Of a stretch of DNA of 64,000 nt, positions 1-7,471 are shown in pieces. A program made the translations under genes and the position numbers. This DNA is from Thiobacillus thioparus DSM 505 (GTDB taxonomy: Bacteria; Pseudomonadota; Gammaproteobacteria; Burkholderiales; Thiobacillaceae), in assembly GCF_000373385.1 (NCBI RefSeq), contig NZ_KB891333.1:62001-126000 (forward strand), read 5' to 3'. Numbering within the stretch: position 1 is the first letter of the stretch; the number at the start of each line of letters is the position of its first letter. The notes beneath the pieces are model-generated. The model saw nothing but the letters and a program-made list of their open reading frames with translations, was not told the DNA's origin and searched no databases.

Positions 1-833
1 TCTTCGTCGAGAAATGTGTGGTGCAGCCCAAGCACATCGAGGTGCAAATCCTCGGCGACACCCAGGGCAACATCATTCACCTGTTCGAGCGCGACTGCTC
101 GATCCAAAGGCGCAACCAGAAGTTGATCGAAATCGCGCCAAGCCCCCAGTTGACCGAGGCGCAGCGCCAATATATCGGCAAGCTGGCGGTTCGCGCCGCC
201 AAGGCGGTCGGCTACGTCAATGCCGGCACGGTGGAATTCCTGCTCGACCAGGACAACCAGTTCTATTTCATGGAGATGAACACCCGGCTGCAGGTCGAGC
301 ATCCGATCACCGAGACCATCACCGGCGTCGACATCGTGCAGGAGCAGATCCGCATCACCTCCGGCCTGCCGCTGCAATACAAGCAGGAAGACATCGCGCA
401 TCGCGGCTATGCGATCGAATTCCGCGTCAACGCCGAGGACCCGAAAAACGAGTTCCTGCCCAGCCTGGGCCGCATCACGCGCTATTACTCGCCGGGCGGC
501 CCCGGCGTGCGGGTGGATGCGGCGATCTACACCGACTATGTCATCCCGCCCTACTTCGATTCGATGTGCGCCAAGCTGACGGTGTGGAACCTGACCTGGG
601 AATCCGCCATCGCGCGCGGCAGCCGTGCACTCGCCGACATGCTGGTGTACGGCGTGAAGACGACGATTCCCTACTATCAGGAAATTTTGAAAAATCCCGA
701 GTTCCGCAGCGGGCGTTTCAACACCAGCTTCGTTGAAATGCACCCCGAACTCACCCAGTACACCGAAAAGAAACCGCCGGAAGTGATCGCAGCTGCCATT
801 GCAGCCGCCATCGCCGCGCATCAAGGGTTATAA
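1..833 (+). CDS. pycA: Pyruvate carboxylase subunit A (biotin carboxylase), C-terminal part
   Basis: This is the 3' part of a biotin carboxylase that is open at the left window edge; about 277 residues of an expected ~470 are visible. The text starts inside the ATP-grasp domain (FVEKCVVQPKHIEVQ) and runs through the FMEMNTRLQVEHPITE active-site stretch and the biotin-carboxylase C-terminal domain (YAIEFRVNAEDP, PPYFDSMCAKL). The enzyme carboxylates biotin using ATP and bicarbonate. The carboxyltransferase/biotin subunit begins 3 bp downstream, so the two form a two-subunit pyruvate carboxylase used for anaplerosis. Acetyl-CoA carboxylase AccC is the alternative, but the neighbour argues against it. 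Confidence 0.9.
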   Translation, partial: FVEKCVVQPKHIEVQILGDTQGNIIHLFERDCSIQRRNQKLIEIAPSPQLTEAQRQYIGKLAVRAAKAVGYVNAGTVEFLLDQDNQFYFMEMNTRLQVEHPITETITGVDIVQEQIRITSGLPLQYKQEDIAHRGYAIEFRVNAEDPKNEFLPSLGRITRYYSPGGPGVRVDAAIYTDYVIPPYFDSMCAKLTVWNLTWESAIARGSRALADMLVYGVKTTIPYYQEILKNPEFRSGRFNTSFVEMHPELTQYTEKKPPEVIAAAIAAAIAAHQGL

Positions 834-836
834 GAA

Positions 837-2681
837 ATGGCCAAAGTACACATCACCGATCTCGTCCTGCGCGACGGCCACCAGTCGCTCATCGCCACCC
901 GTATGCGCACCGAAGACATGCTGCCGATCTGCGGCAAGCTCGACCAGGTCGGCTTCTGGTCGCTGGAAGCCTGGGGCGGCGCCACCTTCGACGCCTGCGT
1001 GCGCTTCCTGCGCGAAGACCCGTGGGAACGCCTGCGCAAGCTCAGGAAGGCCTTGCCCAACACGCGCATCCAGATGCTGCTGCGTGGGCAGAACCTCTTG
1101 GGCTACCGCAATTATTCCGACGACGTGGTGCGGGCTTTCGTGCAGAAGTCGGCCGACAACGGCGTCGACGTGTTCCGCGTGTTCGACGCGATGAACGACC
1201 TGCGCAACCTCAAGGTCTCGATCGAAGCGGTGAAAGCCGCCGGCAGGCATGCCGAAGGCGCGATCTGCTACACCACCAGCCCAGTGCACGACATCCCGCA
1301 TTTCGTCGGACTCGCCAAGGGGCTGACCGAGATGGGCTGCGACACCATCGCGATCAAGGACATGGCGGGGCTGCTCACGCCCTACACCGCATACGACCTG
1401 GTGTGCGCGATCCGAGAAGCCACCCACCTGCCGATCCACACCCACAGCCACGCCACGTCCGGCCTCGCGCACATGACGCACCTGAAGGCGGTGGAAGCCG
1501 GCGCGACCCTCATCGACACCAGCGTCGGCGCGTTTGCCGAGGGCGCCAGCCATCCCACCACGCAGAGCCTGGTTGCCGCGCTCGCCGGCACCGCCTACGA
1601 CACCGGCCTGTCGCTGCCGCTGATCGAGGAAATCTCGGCCTACTTCAAGGAGGTGCGCAAGAAGTACTGGCAGTTCGAATCGGCCTTCACCGGCACCGAC
1701 ACCCGCGTGCTGATCAACCAGGTGCCGGGCGGGATGATTTCCAACCTGGCCAACCAGATGAAGGAACAGGGCGCGCTCGACCGGATGGACGCCGTGCTCG
1801 ACGAGATCCCGCGCGTGCGCCAGGACCTCGGCTACCCCCCGCTGGTCACGCCCACCTCGCAGATCGTCGGCACCCAGGCCGCGTTGAACGTGCTCACGGG
1901 CGAGCGCTACAAATCGGTCACCAACGAGGTGAAGCTCTACCTGCAGGGCCGCTATGGCAAGGCGCCAGGGCACGTCAACGAGGAAGTGCGCAAGCTTGCC
2001 ATCGGTGACCTCGAGGTCACCACCTGCCGTCCGGCCGACCTGATCGCCGATGAGCTCGACAAGCTGCGCGGCGAAATCGAAGGCCTGGCCAAGTCCGACG
2101 AGGACGTGCTGACCTACGCCATGTTCCCCGAGATCGGCAAGACCTGGCTGCAGGAACGCGCGGCCGGCAGCCTCAAGCCCGAACAACTGCTGCCGCCGGG
2201 CGCATCGCAGGAAGACAGCGCGCCGCGCTACGCCGCCGACGAATTCAAGATCACGCTGCACGGCGAGACCTACCACATCAAGCTTTCCGGCAGTGGTCGC
2301 AGCGACGCCGCCCAGCGCCCGTATTTCGTATCGATCGACGGCGTCTCGGAAGAAGTGCTGGTCGAGCCATTGAACGAGGTTGCGGTATCAACCGGCAGCG
2401 ACAACACGCCACGCAAAACCGCTGCCACCCCCGCGCCCGGCCAGAAGCCACGCGCCAGCCACCCCGGCCACGTCACCGCCGCCATGCCGGGCACCATCGT
2501 CGACGTGCTGGTGAAGATCGGTCAGACGGTCAAGGCCGGTGACGGCGTGCTGGTGATCGAGGCGATGAAAATGGAGAACGAGGTGCAGGCGCCGATTGCC
2601 GGCGTCGTCATCAGCATCTTCTGCAAGAAGGGTGACGCGGTGACGCCCGACATGGCGCTGGTCGAGATCCAGCCAGAATGA
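837..2681 (+). CDS. pycB: Pyruvate carboxylase subunit B / oxaloacetate decarboxylase alpha-type carboxyltransferase with biotinyl domain
   Basis: A 614-residue protein transfers CO2 from biotin to pyruvate to form oxaloacetate. The N-terminal TIM barrel shows LRDGHQSL near residue 12 and a metal-binding HTHSHATSG near residue 200. A PYC/OADA conserved region follows, then an Ala/Pro-rich linker and a C-terminal biotinyl domain with EAMKME, in which Lys579 is the predicted biotinylation site. No OadB/OadG sodium-pump subunits are adjacent, and the biotin carboxylase gene lies directly upstream, so pyruvate carboxylase is preferred over a Na+-pumping decarboxylase. The start ATG is 3 bp after the pycA stop. 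The 3' end overlaps the next start by 4 bp (ATGA), suggesting translational coupling. Confidence 0.92.
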   Translation: MAKVHITDLVLRDGHQSLIATRMRTEDMLPICGKLDQVGFWSLEAWGGATFDACVRFLREDPWERLRKLRKALPNTRIQMLLRGQNLLGYRNYSDDVVRAFVQKSADNGVDVFRVFDAMNDLRNLKVSIEAVKAAGRHAEGAICYTTSPVHDIPHFVGLAKGLTEMGCDTIAIKDMAGLLTPYTAYDLVCAIREATHLPIHTHSHATSGLAHMTHLKAVEAGATLIDTSVGAFAEGASHPTTQSLVAALAGTAYDTGLSLPLIEEISAYFKEVRKKYWQFESAFTGTDTRVLINQVPGGMISNLANQMKEQGALDRMDAVLDEIPRVRQDLGYPPLVTPTSQIVGTQAALNVLTGERYKSVTNEVKLYLQGRYGKAPGHVNEEVRKLAIGDLEVTTCRPADLIADELDKLRGEIEGLAKSDEDVLTYAMFPEIGKTWLQERAAGSLKPEQLLPPGASQEDSAPRYAADEFKITLHGETYHIKLSGSGRSDAAQRPYFVSIDGVSEEVLVEPLNEVAVSTGSDNTPRKTAATPAPGQKPRASHPGHVTAAMPGTIVDVLVKIGQTVKAGDGVLVIEAMKMENEVQAPIAGVVISIFCKKGDAVTPDMALVEIQPE

Positions 2682-3277
2682 AACTGGTGCTCGCTTCCAC
2701 CTCGCGCTACCGGCGCGAGCTGCTGTCGCGCCTGCATATCCCGTTCGAAATCCTGTCGCCCGACGTCGACGAAACGCCGCTGCCGGACGAGTCGCCATCG
2801 GCCACCGCGCTGCGGCTCTCGGTGCTGAAGGCGCAGGCGGCAGTCTCGACGCATCCCGACGCGCTCATCATCGGCTCGGACCAGGTGCTGATGCTCGACG
2901 ACGAGCAACTCGGCAAGCCCGGTAATTTCGACAAGGCCTTCGCCCAGCTGAAGAAAATGCAGGGCAAGGCCATGGTCTTCCATACCGCGCTGACACTGCT
3001 GAACAGCCGCACCGGCCACACGCAGACGCGCGACGTACCGACCGTGGTGCACGTCCGGCCGCTCAGCGACGCGCAGATCGAGGCCTACCTCAAGAAGGAA
3101 CAGCCCTACGACTGCGCCGGTTCGGCCCAGAGCGAATCGCTCGGCATCGCCCTGATGGAACGCATGGACAGCCCCGACCCCACCGCCCTGATCGGCCTGC
3201 CGCTGATGGCGCTGACCGGGATGTTGCTGAACGAAGGCGTCGACGTCCTCACATGGCAACCGGTAGCCTCTACCTGA
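2678..3277 (+). CDS. Maf/YceF-family nucleotide pyrophosphatase
   Basis: A 199-residue Maf-like protein opens with the family signature LVLASTSRYRRELLSRL, followed by the DVDE segment and a central IIGSDQVLMLDD motif. Members hydrolyse the alpha-beta phosphate bond of non-canonical nucleotides. The YceF branch, which this resembles (SSxYR-type start, length ~195), prefers 7-methyl-GTP. It overlaps pycB by 4 bp and the downstream methylase gene by 25 bp, so the three genes are probably one transcript. The exact substrate subfamily is inferred, not shown. Confidence 0.88.
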   Translation: MKLVLASTSRYRRELLSRLHIPFEILSPDVDETPLPDESPSATALRLSVLKAQAAVSTHPDALIIGSDQVLMLDDEQLGKPGNFDKAFAQLKKMQGKAMVFHTALTLLNSRTGHTQTRDVPTVVHVRPLSDAQIEAYLKKEQPYDCAGSAQSESLGIALMERMDSPDPTALIGLPLMALTGMLLNEGVDVLTWQPVAST

Positions 3278-3960
3278 TTCCGGTGCCGCTGGGGCCGGTC
3301 AGTCCCGAGGCCTGCCTGCCGCCCGACACCCTCGCGGTCGCGCGCCGGCTCGAGCACTTCGTCGTCGAACGCGCCAAGACCGCGCGCGCGCATCTGAAGG
3401 CGATGGGCCATCCTCTACCGATCCAGGCGCTGCACCTCGAAGAGCTCAACGAACACACTCCGGCCGCAGCCATCCTGTCGCTACTGGCGCCGCTCAAGGC
3501 CGGACACGACGTCGGCCTGCTGTCGGAAGCAGGCTGCCCTGCGGTGGCCGACCCCGGGGCGGAACTGGTCCTCGCCGCACATCGTGAGAATATCCGGGTC
3601 GTTCCGCTGATCGGTCCGTCGTCCATCCTGCTGGCGCTGATGGCCTCGGGTCTGGGCGGACAGCGCTTCGCCTTCCACGGCTACCTGCCCGCCAAGGAAC
3701 CCGAGCGCAGCCAGGCCATCCGCGAACTCGAAAAAACCGCACGCCGCGACCGCGCCACCCAGCTCTTCATCGAGACGCCCTACCGCAGCGCGGCCCTGCT
3801 GGACGCCTTGGCCACCACCCTGTCGCCCGATACCCTCGTCAGCGTCGGCGCGGATCTCAGCCTGCCGAGCCAGCTGATCCAGACCCGCAGCGCAAAAAAC
3901 TGGCGCGACAAGACCGATGCGGTCAAGGACCGCCTGGTCGTATTCGGGGTCGCTGCCTAG
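3253..3960 (+). CDS. RsmI-related tetrapyrrole-methylase-fold SAM methyltransferase
   Basis: A 235-residue protein of the RsmI/CbiF fold begins with GSLYLIPVPLG, contains the SAM-binding GLLSEAGCPAVADPG loop near residue 95, and has the family motif PLIGPSSILLALMASG followed by FHGYLP. RsmI proper 2'-O-methylates C1402 of 16S rRNA and is about 280 residues. This shorter form belongs to a paralogous group often found beside maf, so the rRNA target is uncertain. The start overlaps the maf-like gene by 25 bp and the gene ends the plus-strand operon. The genes downstream are convergent. Confidence 0.8.
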   Translation: MATGSLYLIPVPLGPVSPEACLPPDTLAVARRLEHFVVERAKTARAHLKAMGHPLPIQALHLEELNEHTPAAAILSLLAPLKAGHDVGLLSEAGCPAVADPGAELVLAAHRENIRVVPLIGPSSILLALMASGLGGQRFAFHGYLPAKEPERSQAIRELEKTARRDRATQLFIETPYRSAALLDALATTLSPDTLVSVGADLSLPSQLIQTRSAKNWRDKTDAVKDRLVVFGVAA

Positions 3961-3971
3961 AACGCAGGCAA

Positions 3972-4184
3972 TCAGAATGTCAGCGTATCGAGCCTGAACG
4001 TGACCACGTCACCCACTCCGGTTTGCGCTTTCAGCCATTCGGCGCCATCGCGGGTGTACACATCCAGAGGCAGCAGGCGTTGCGCCATGCCACCGCCTAC
4101 CGTCACCTGCAGCCACTGTTTTGTGAGCGCGGCAAACTCCAGCCGCTCGTGCTTGGCGCAGGGAATCGGCCGGTAATCGCTCAA
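3972..4184 (-). CDS. rof: Rof-like Rho-binding antiterminator
   Basis: A 70-residue protein opens MSDYRPIPCAKHERLEFAA, which matches the Rof/YaeO family pattern (YxPIxCxxHDxLE). It ends with a strand-rich segment finishing FRLDTLTF. Rof binds Rho and inhibits termination. It is the last gene of the minus-strand block rluC-gph-Rieske-sppA-rof, and its start overlaps the sppA stop by 4 bp. The family assignment rests on short motif similarity. Confidence 0.6.
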   Translation of the reverse strand: MSDYRPIPCAKHERLEFAALTKQWLQVTVGGGMAQRLLPLDVYTRDGAEWLKAQTGVGDVVTFRLDTLTF

Positions 4185-5119
4185 CGCAGCGTGACGCCTG
4201 CCTTTTCAAACGGCGCCAGCGCCGTTGCCATCGACGCGCCCAGGCGTCCGGCGAGCCGCTCGGCGAGGCCCTCGTGCTGGGTGAAGTCGACGATATCCTT
4301 GGCCTTGATGACGTCGCGCGCAACCGATTCGACATTGCCCAGGCCATCGGCCAGGCCCAGCTGGATGCTCTTTTCGCCGCTCCACACCAGGCCGCTGAAC
4401 ATCTCGGGGGTTTCCTTCAGGCGCTTGCCGCGGCCTTCGCGAACCACGCTAATGAACTGGCCGTGGATTTCTTCCAGCATCTGCTTGGCATAGGCTTCCT
4501 GCTTGGGATCGACCGGCGAGAAAGGATCGAGGAAGCCCTTGTTTTCGCCCGCGGTGAGCAGGCGGCGCTCGACACCGAGTTTCTGCATGGTCTGGGTGAA
4601 GCCGAAGCCATCCATCAGCACACCGATGGAGCCGACGATGCTGGCCTTGTCGACGAAGATCTTGTCGGCTCCGACGGCGACGTAATAGCCGCCCGAGGCG
4701 CAGATGTCGTCCACCACGACGTACAGGGGAATATCCGGATGCAGGCCACGCAGGCGCTTGATCTCGTCATGGATCTGGCCGGCCTGGACCGGGCTGCCAC
4801 CGGGGCTGTTGATGCGCAGGACTACGCCTTTGGTCTTCTTGTCGTCGAATGCGCTCTGCAGGCTGGCGATCACGGTATCGGCACTGGCCTTGTCGGACGC
4901 GATCTCGCCCTGCAGATCGACCAGCGCGGTGTGTCCATTGATCGACACGCCGTCCGACCCGAACCAGCCCGCCACCAGAAACAGCACGATGAAGAGATAC
5001 AGGAAGCCCAGCGTCTTGAACAGGATGCTCCAGTGGCGGCTGCGACGCTGCTCCTGGATCGCCGACAGCGCCAGTTTTTCCAGGACTTCACGTTCCCAAT
5101 TCGGGGTGGGTTCACTCAT
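4181..5119 (-). CDS. sppA: Signal peptide peptidase SppA-type S49 serine protease
   Basis: A 312-residue, single-domain (short-form) S49 peptidase. One N-terminal membrane segment (about residues 30-50, ILFKTLGFLYLFIVLFLVAG) anchors a periplasmic protease. The nucleophile lies in DDICASGGYYVA, with the S49 core INSPGGSP upstream and VGSIGVLM downstream, and the general-base lysine is expected in the ENKGFLDPF region. It degrades released signal peptides and membrane fragments. Its start overlaps the stop of the Rieske gene by 4 bp, and rof overlaps its end. Confidence 0.9.
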   Translation of the reverse strand: MSEPTPNWEREVLEKLALSAIQEQRRSRHWSILFKTLGFLYLFIVLFLVAGWFGSDGVSINGHTALVDLQGEIASDKASADTVIASLQSAFDDKKTKGVVLRINSPGGSPVQAGQIHDEIKRLRGLHPDIPLYVVVDDICASGGYYVAVGADKIFVDKASIVGSIGVLMDGFGFTQTMQKLGVERRLLTAGENKGFLDPFSPVDPKQEAYAKQMLEEIHGQFISVVREGRGKRLKETPEMFSGLVWSGEKSIQLGLADGLGNVESVARDVIKAKDIVDFTQHEGLAERLAGRLGASMATALAPFEKAGVTLR

Positions 5120-5466
5120 TGTTCTTCCATCAGATAAACATGGCCGTCACGTTCGACGACCGGGACTGGGATCAGGCCGCGTCCGGCGCAGCGTCCGCCG
5201 ACGCAGTGCCCGCTTGCGGGGTGGTAGAGCGCGCCGTGGGTGGAGCAGATCAAGTATAGCCGCGAGTGATCGAAGAATTCGCCTTCCTGCCAGTCGAGTT
5301 CCACCGGCACGTGGCCGCACTGGTTGAGGAAAGCGCGCGGCTGGCCGTCATAACGCACCACGAAGGCCTGCTGCGGCTGACCGAAACGGGTCAGCTCGAA
5401 GCGCATGCCGCGACCCAGTTCGGCGAGATCGCTTGCGGCGCAGATCAGGCGTTCGCGGCAAGCCAT
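5116..5466 (-). CDS. Small Rieske [2Fe-2S] protein
   Basis: A 116-residue soluble Rieske protein. The cluster ligands are visible as CGHVPVE (C-x-H) and CSTHGALYHP (C-x2-H), the standard Rieske pair; the protein is otherwise without transmembrane segments. The ATG start at 5466 is chosen because upstream in-frame codons fall inside gph; the gene overlaps the gph 3' end by 22 bp and sppA by 4 bp. Such short Rieske proteins often act as electron-transfer partners, but no oxygenase is nearby, so the role is unknown. Confidence 0.82.
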   Translation of the reverse strand: MACRERLICAASDLAELGRGMRFELTRFGQPQQAFVVRYDGQPRAFLNQCGHVPVELDWQEGEFFDHSRLYLICSTHGALYHPASGHCVGGRCAGRGLIPVPVVERDGHVYLMEEQ

Positions 5467-6101
5467 GCATACACCTCGACAAAACTGTCCATCAGGGCGA
5501 GCGGCGCGTGCGGATGCAGGTCGCCCGCTTCGTGCGCGCCATAGGTGACCCCCAGGCTGGCGACGCCGGCATTCGACGCCATCAGGAGATCGTGGCTGGT
5601 GTCGCCGATCACCAGGGTGCGGGCCGGATCGGCGTCGAGTTCGTCCATCAGTTCCAGCACCATCGCCGGGTGCGGCTTGGAGTGCGTCTGGTCGGCGCAA
5701 CGGGTGGCGGCGAACCAGGTCCCGAGGCTGCTGGCTTCGAGCGCGCGTTCGAGGCCGATGCGGCTTTTCCCTGTGGCAACGGCCAACTGGAAGCCCCGCT
5801 CGTGCAGGTCGCGGATGCCCTGGGGCACGCCAGCGAACAGCGGAATCTGTGCATCGCGGCCGAGGTAATGGTGGCGGTAACGATCGACCAGGCGCGGATA
5901 AGCGTCCGCCGGCAGATCTGGCAGCAGGGTTTGCAGCGCCTGGACCAGCCCGAGGCCGATGATCTGGCGCGATGCGCGATCGCTCGGCGCGGCCAGGCCG
6001 ATATCCTCGCAGGCACGCTGGATCGAGTCGACGATCACCCCGGCGGAATCCATCAGGGTGCCGTCCCAGTCGAAAATCAGTACATCAAACTGCTTGGGCA
6101 T
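5445..6101 (-). CDS. HAD-superfamily hydrolase, phosphoglycolate phosphatase-like
   Basis: A 218-residue HAD hydrolase with motif I FDWDGTLMDS near residue 10, motif II in VATGKS near residue 110, and motif IV IGDTSHD near residue 165; the cap is of the alpha-helical Gph type. Family members dephosphorylate 2-phosphoglycolate or related phosphates. In an autotroph phosphoglycolate salvage would be useful, but the substrate cannot be read from sequence. It sits between rluC and the Rieske gene, the same order seen around rluC in many betaproteobacteria. Confidence 0.85.
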   Translation of the reverse strand: MPKQFDVLIFDWDGTLMDSAGVIVDSIQRACEDIGLAAPSDRASRQIIGLGLVQALQTLLPDLPADAYPRLVDRYRHHYLGRDAQIPLFAGVPQGIRDLHERGFQLAVATGKSRIGLERALEASSLGTWFAATRCADQTHSKPHPAMVLELMDELDADPARTLVIGDTSHDLLMASNAGVASLGVTYGAHEAGDLHPHAPLALMDSFVEVYAWLAANA

Positions 6102-7053
6102 GATTCAGAGTATCCAGAAACTTGGCCAGATCATTGGGCAAGGGCGCTTCGATCTGCATGCGCTCGCCCGAAATGGGATGCTCGAACACCAGCTTGGCCG
6201 CATGCAGAAACATGCGCTTCAGTCCCTGTTTGATCAGCTGTTTGTTGAGTTCGAAATCCCCGTATTTGTCGTCGCCCGCGATCGGAAAGCCCAGATGCGA
6301 GGTGTGCACACGTATCTGATGGGTGCGCCCGGTCTTCAGTTCCGCTTCCAGCAGGGTGAACGCATCAAACTGCTGCAGGCGGCGGAAAATGGTGTGTGCG
6401 GCCTGGCCTTCGTCGCGTACCGTCACCCGTTTCTCGCCCTCGTCGGTGACGCGTTTGTGCAATGGCAGTTTCACATGCTGCACCGGGTTCGGCCAGCGCC
6501 CCGCCACCAGCGTCAGGTAGCGCTTCTCGATCTTGCCGTCGCGCATCGCCGCGTGCAGCCCGACGAGTGCGCGCCGCTTCAGCGCGATCAGCAGAACGCC
6601 CGAGGTCTCCCGGTCGAGCCGGTGCACCAGTTCCATATAGCGGCATTCCGGCAGCTCCAACCGCATCTGCTCGATCACCCCGCGCGAAATGCCGCTGCCC
6701 CCATGCACCGCCATGCCGGCCGGCTTGTTCAGCGCGATCAGGGCATCGTCGCGGTACAGGATGTGCGGCACCAGCCGGAGCCCGCCCTGCGGCAGGTGGG
6801 TCGCGGGCGTGATCACGGGTACGGCTACGCGCACTGGCGGAATGCGCACCTCGTCGCCCAGCTTCAGGCGATAGCCGACGTCGACCCGGCCGCCGTTGAT
6901 CCGCACCTCGCCGCCTCGCACCAGCTTGTAAATGCGGCTTTTCGGCACGCCTTTCAGCCGCGCCATCAGAAAGTTATCCAGACGCTGGCTATCCGCGCTA
7001 TCGTCGATCTTCAGCCGCCTGACCGAATCTTTCTCTAAGTCCTTCATTTTCAT
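6085..7053 (-). CDS. rluC: 23S rRNA pseudouridine(955/2504/2580) synthase RluC
   Basis: A 322-residue pseudouridine synthase with an N-terminal S4 domain (LDNFLMARLKGVPKSRIYKLVR) and the catalytic HRLDRETSGVLL motif, in which the Asp is the nucleophile. It ends with the RluA-family motif TGRTHQIRVHTSH. The start ATG at 7053 is followed by a second in-frame ATG at 7047; either could be used. It is transcribed divergently from rne across a 418-bp gap, the same rluC/rne arrangement known from enterobacteria, which supports RluC over RluD. Confidence 0.9.
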   Translation of the reverse strand: MKMKDLEKDSVRRLKIDDSADSQRLDNFLMARLKGVPKSRIYKLVRGGEVRINGGRVDVGYRLKLGDEVRIPPVRVAVPVITPATHLPQGGLRLVPHILYRDDALIALNKPAGMAVHGGSGISRGVIEQMRLELPECRYMELVHRLDRETSGVLLIALKRRALVGLHAAMRDGKIEKRYLTLVAGRWPNPVQHVKLPLHKRVTDEGEKRVTVRDEGQAAHTIFRRLQQFDAFTLLEAELKTGRTHQIRVHTSHLGFPIAGDDKYGDFELNKQLIKQGLKRMFLHAAKLVFEHPISGERMQIEAPLPNDLAKFLDTLNHAQAV

Positions 7054-7471
7054 ATACACTACCGCCGGTTCAGGCCGATTTTTGCCTGTCCAATTGCCCG
7101 GCATTCATGCCGGAGATTTTAGAGATCACGCCGGTTAAAACGCTCACCGGCCGCCGCCAGCCCGGCCCGTCTGGATTCCTGCCGCCCAGCCAACTCCACG
7201 TTGGCGCGGACAGTCGAAGCCACCCGCCCCGCGCAATCGGCAAAGCAGCGATGTTATCAATGACGCGACAAGAAGCATACGAAATCAGCATTCACGCTCG
7301 GCTCCGTGCCAGCGGGAATCGGAAAGACCGCCCCGGCTCTGCCGGCGCCCCTCTCCAGGAACAGGACACCTCACCCATGCCATTTCACTCAACCCAATCC
7401 GTGATCGCATGAGCCGCCCACTTTAGGCGGCAGTCTGGCCTGTCCCGTATGCACGCGCGCGGGAGTAAACA
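7054..7471 (+). promoter_or_regulatory. rluC-rne divergent intergenic region with a probable long rne leader
   Basis: No convincing gene is present in these 418 bases. The plus-strand side probably carries a long structured 5' UTR of rne. A clear hairpin (GCCGCC-CACTTTA-GGCGGC, 7413-7431) sits 40 nt before the rne start, and GGGAG at 7460-7465 is the ribosome binding site. RNase E is known to autoregulate through its leader in enterobacteria; that this leader does the same is inference. Confidence 0.45.
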
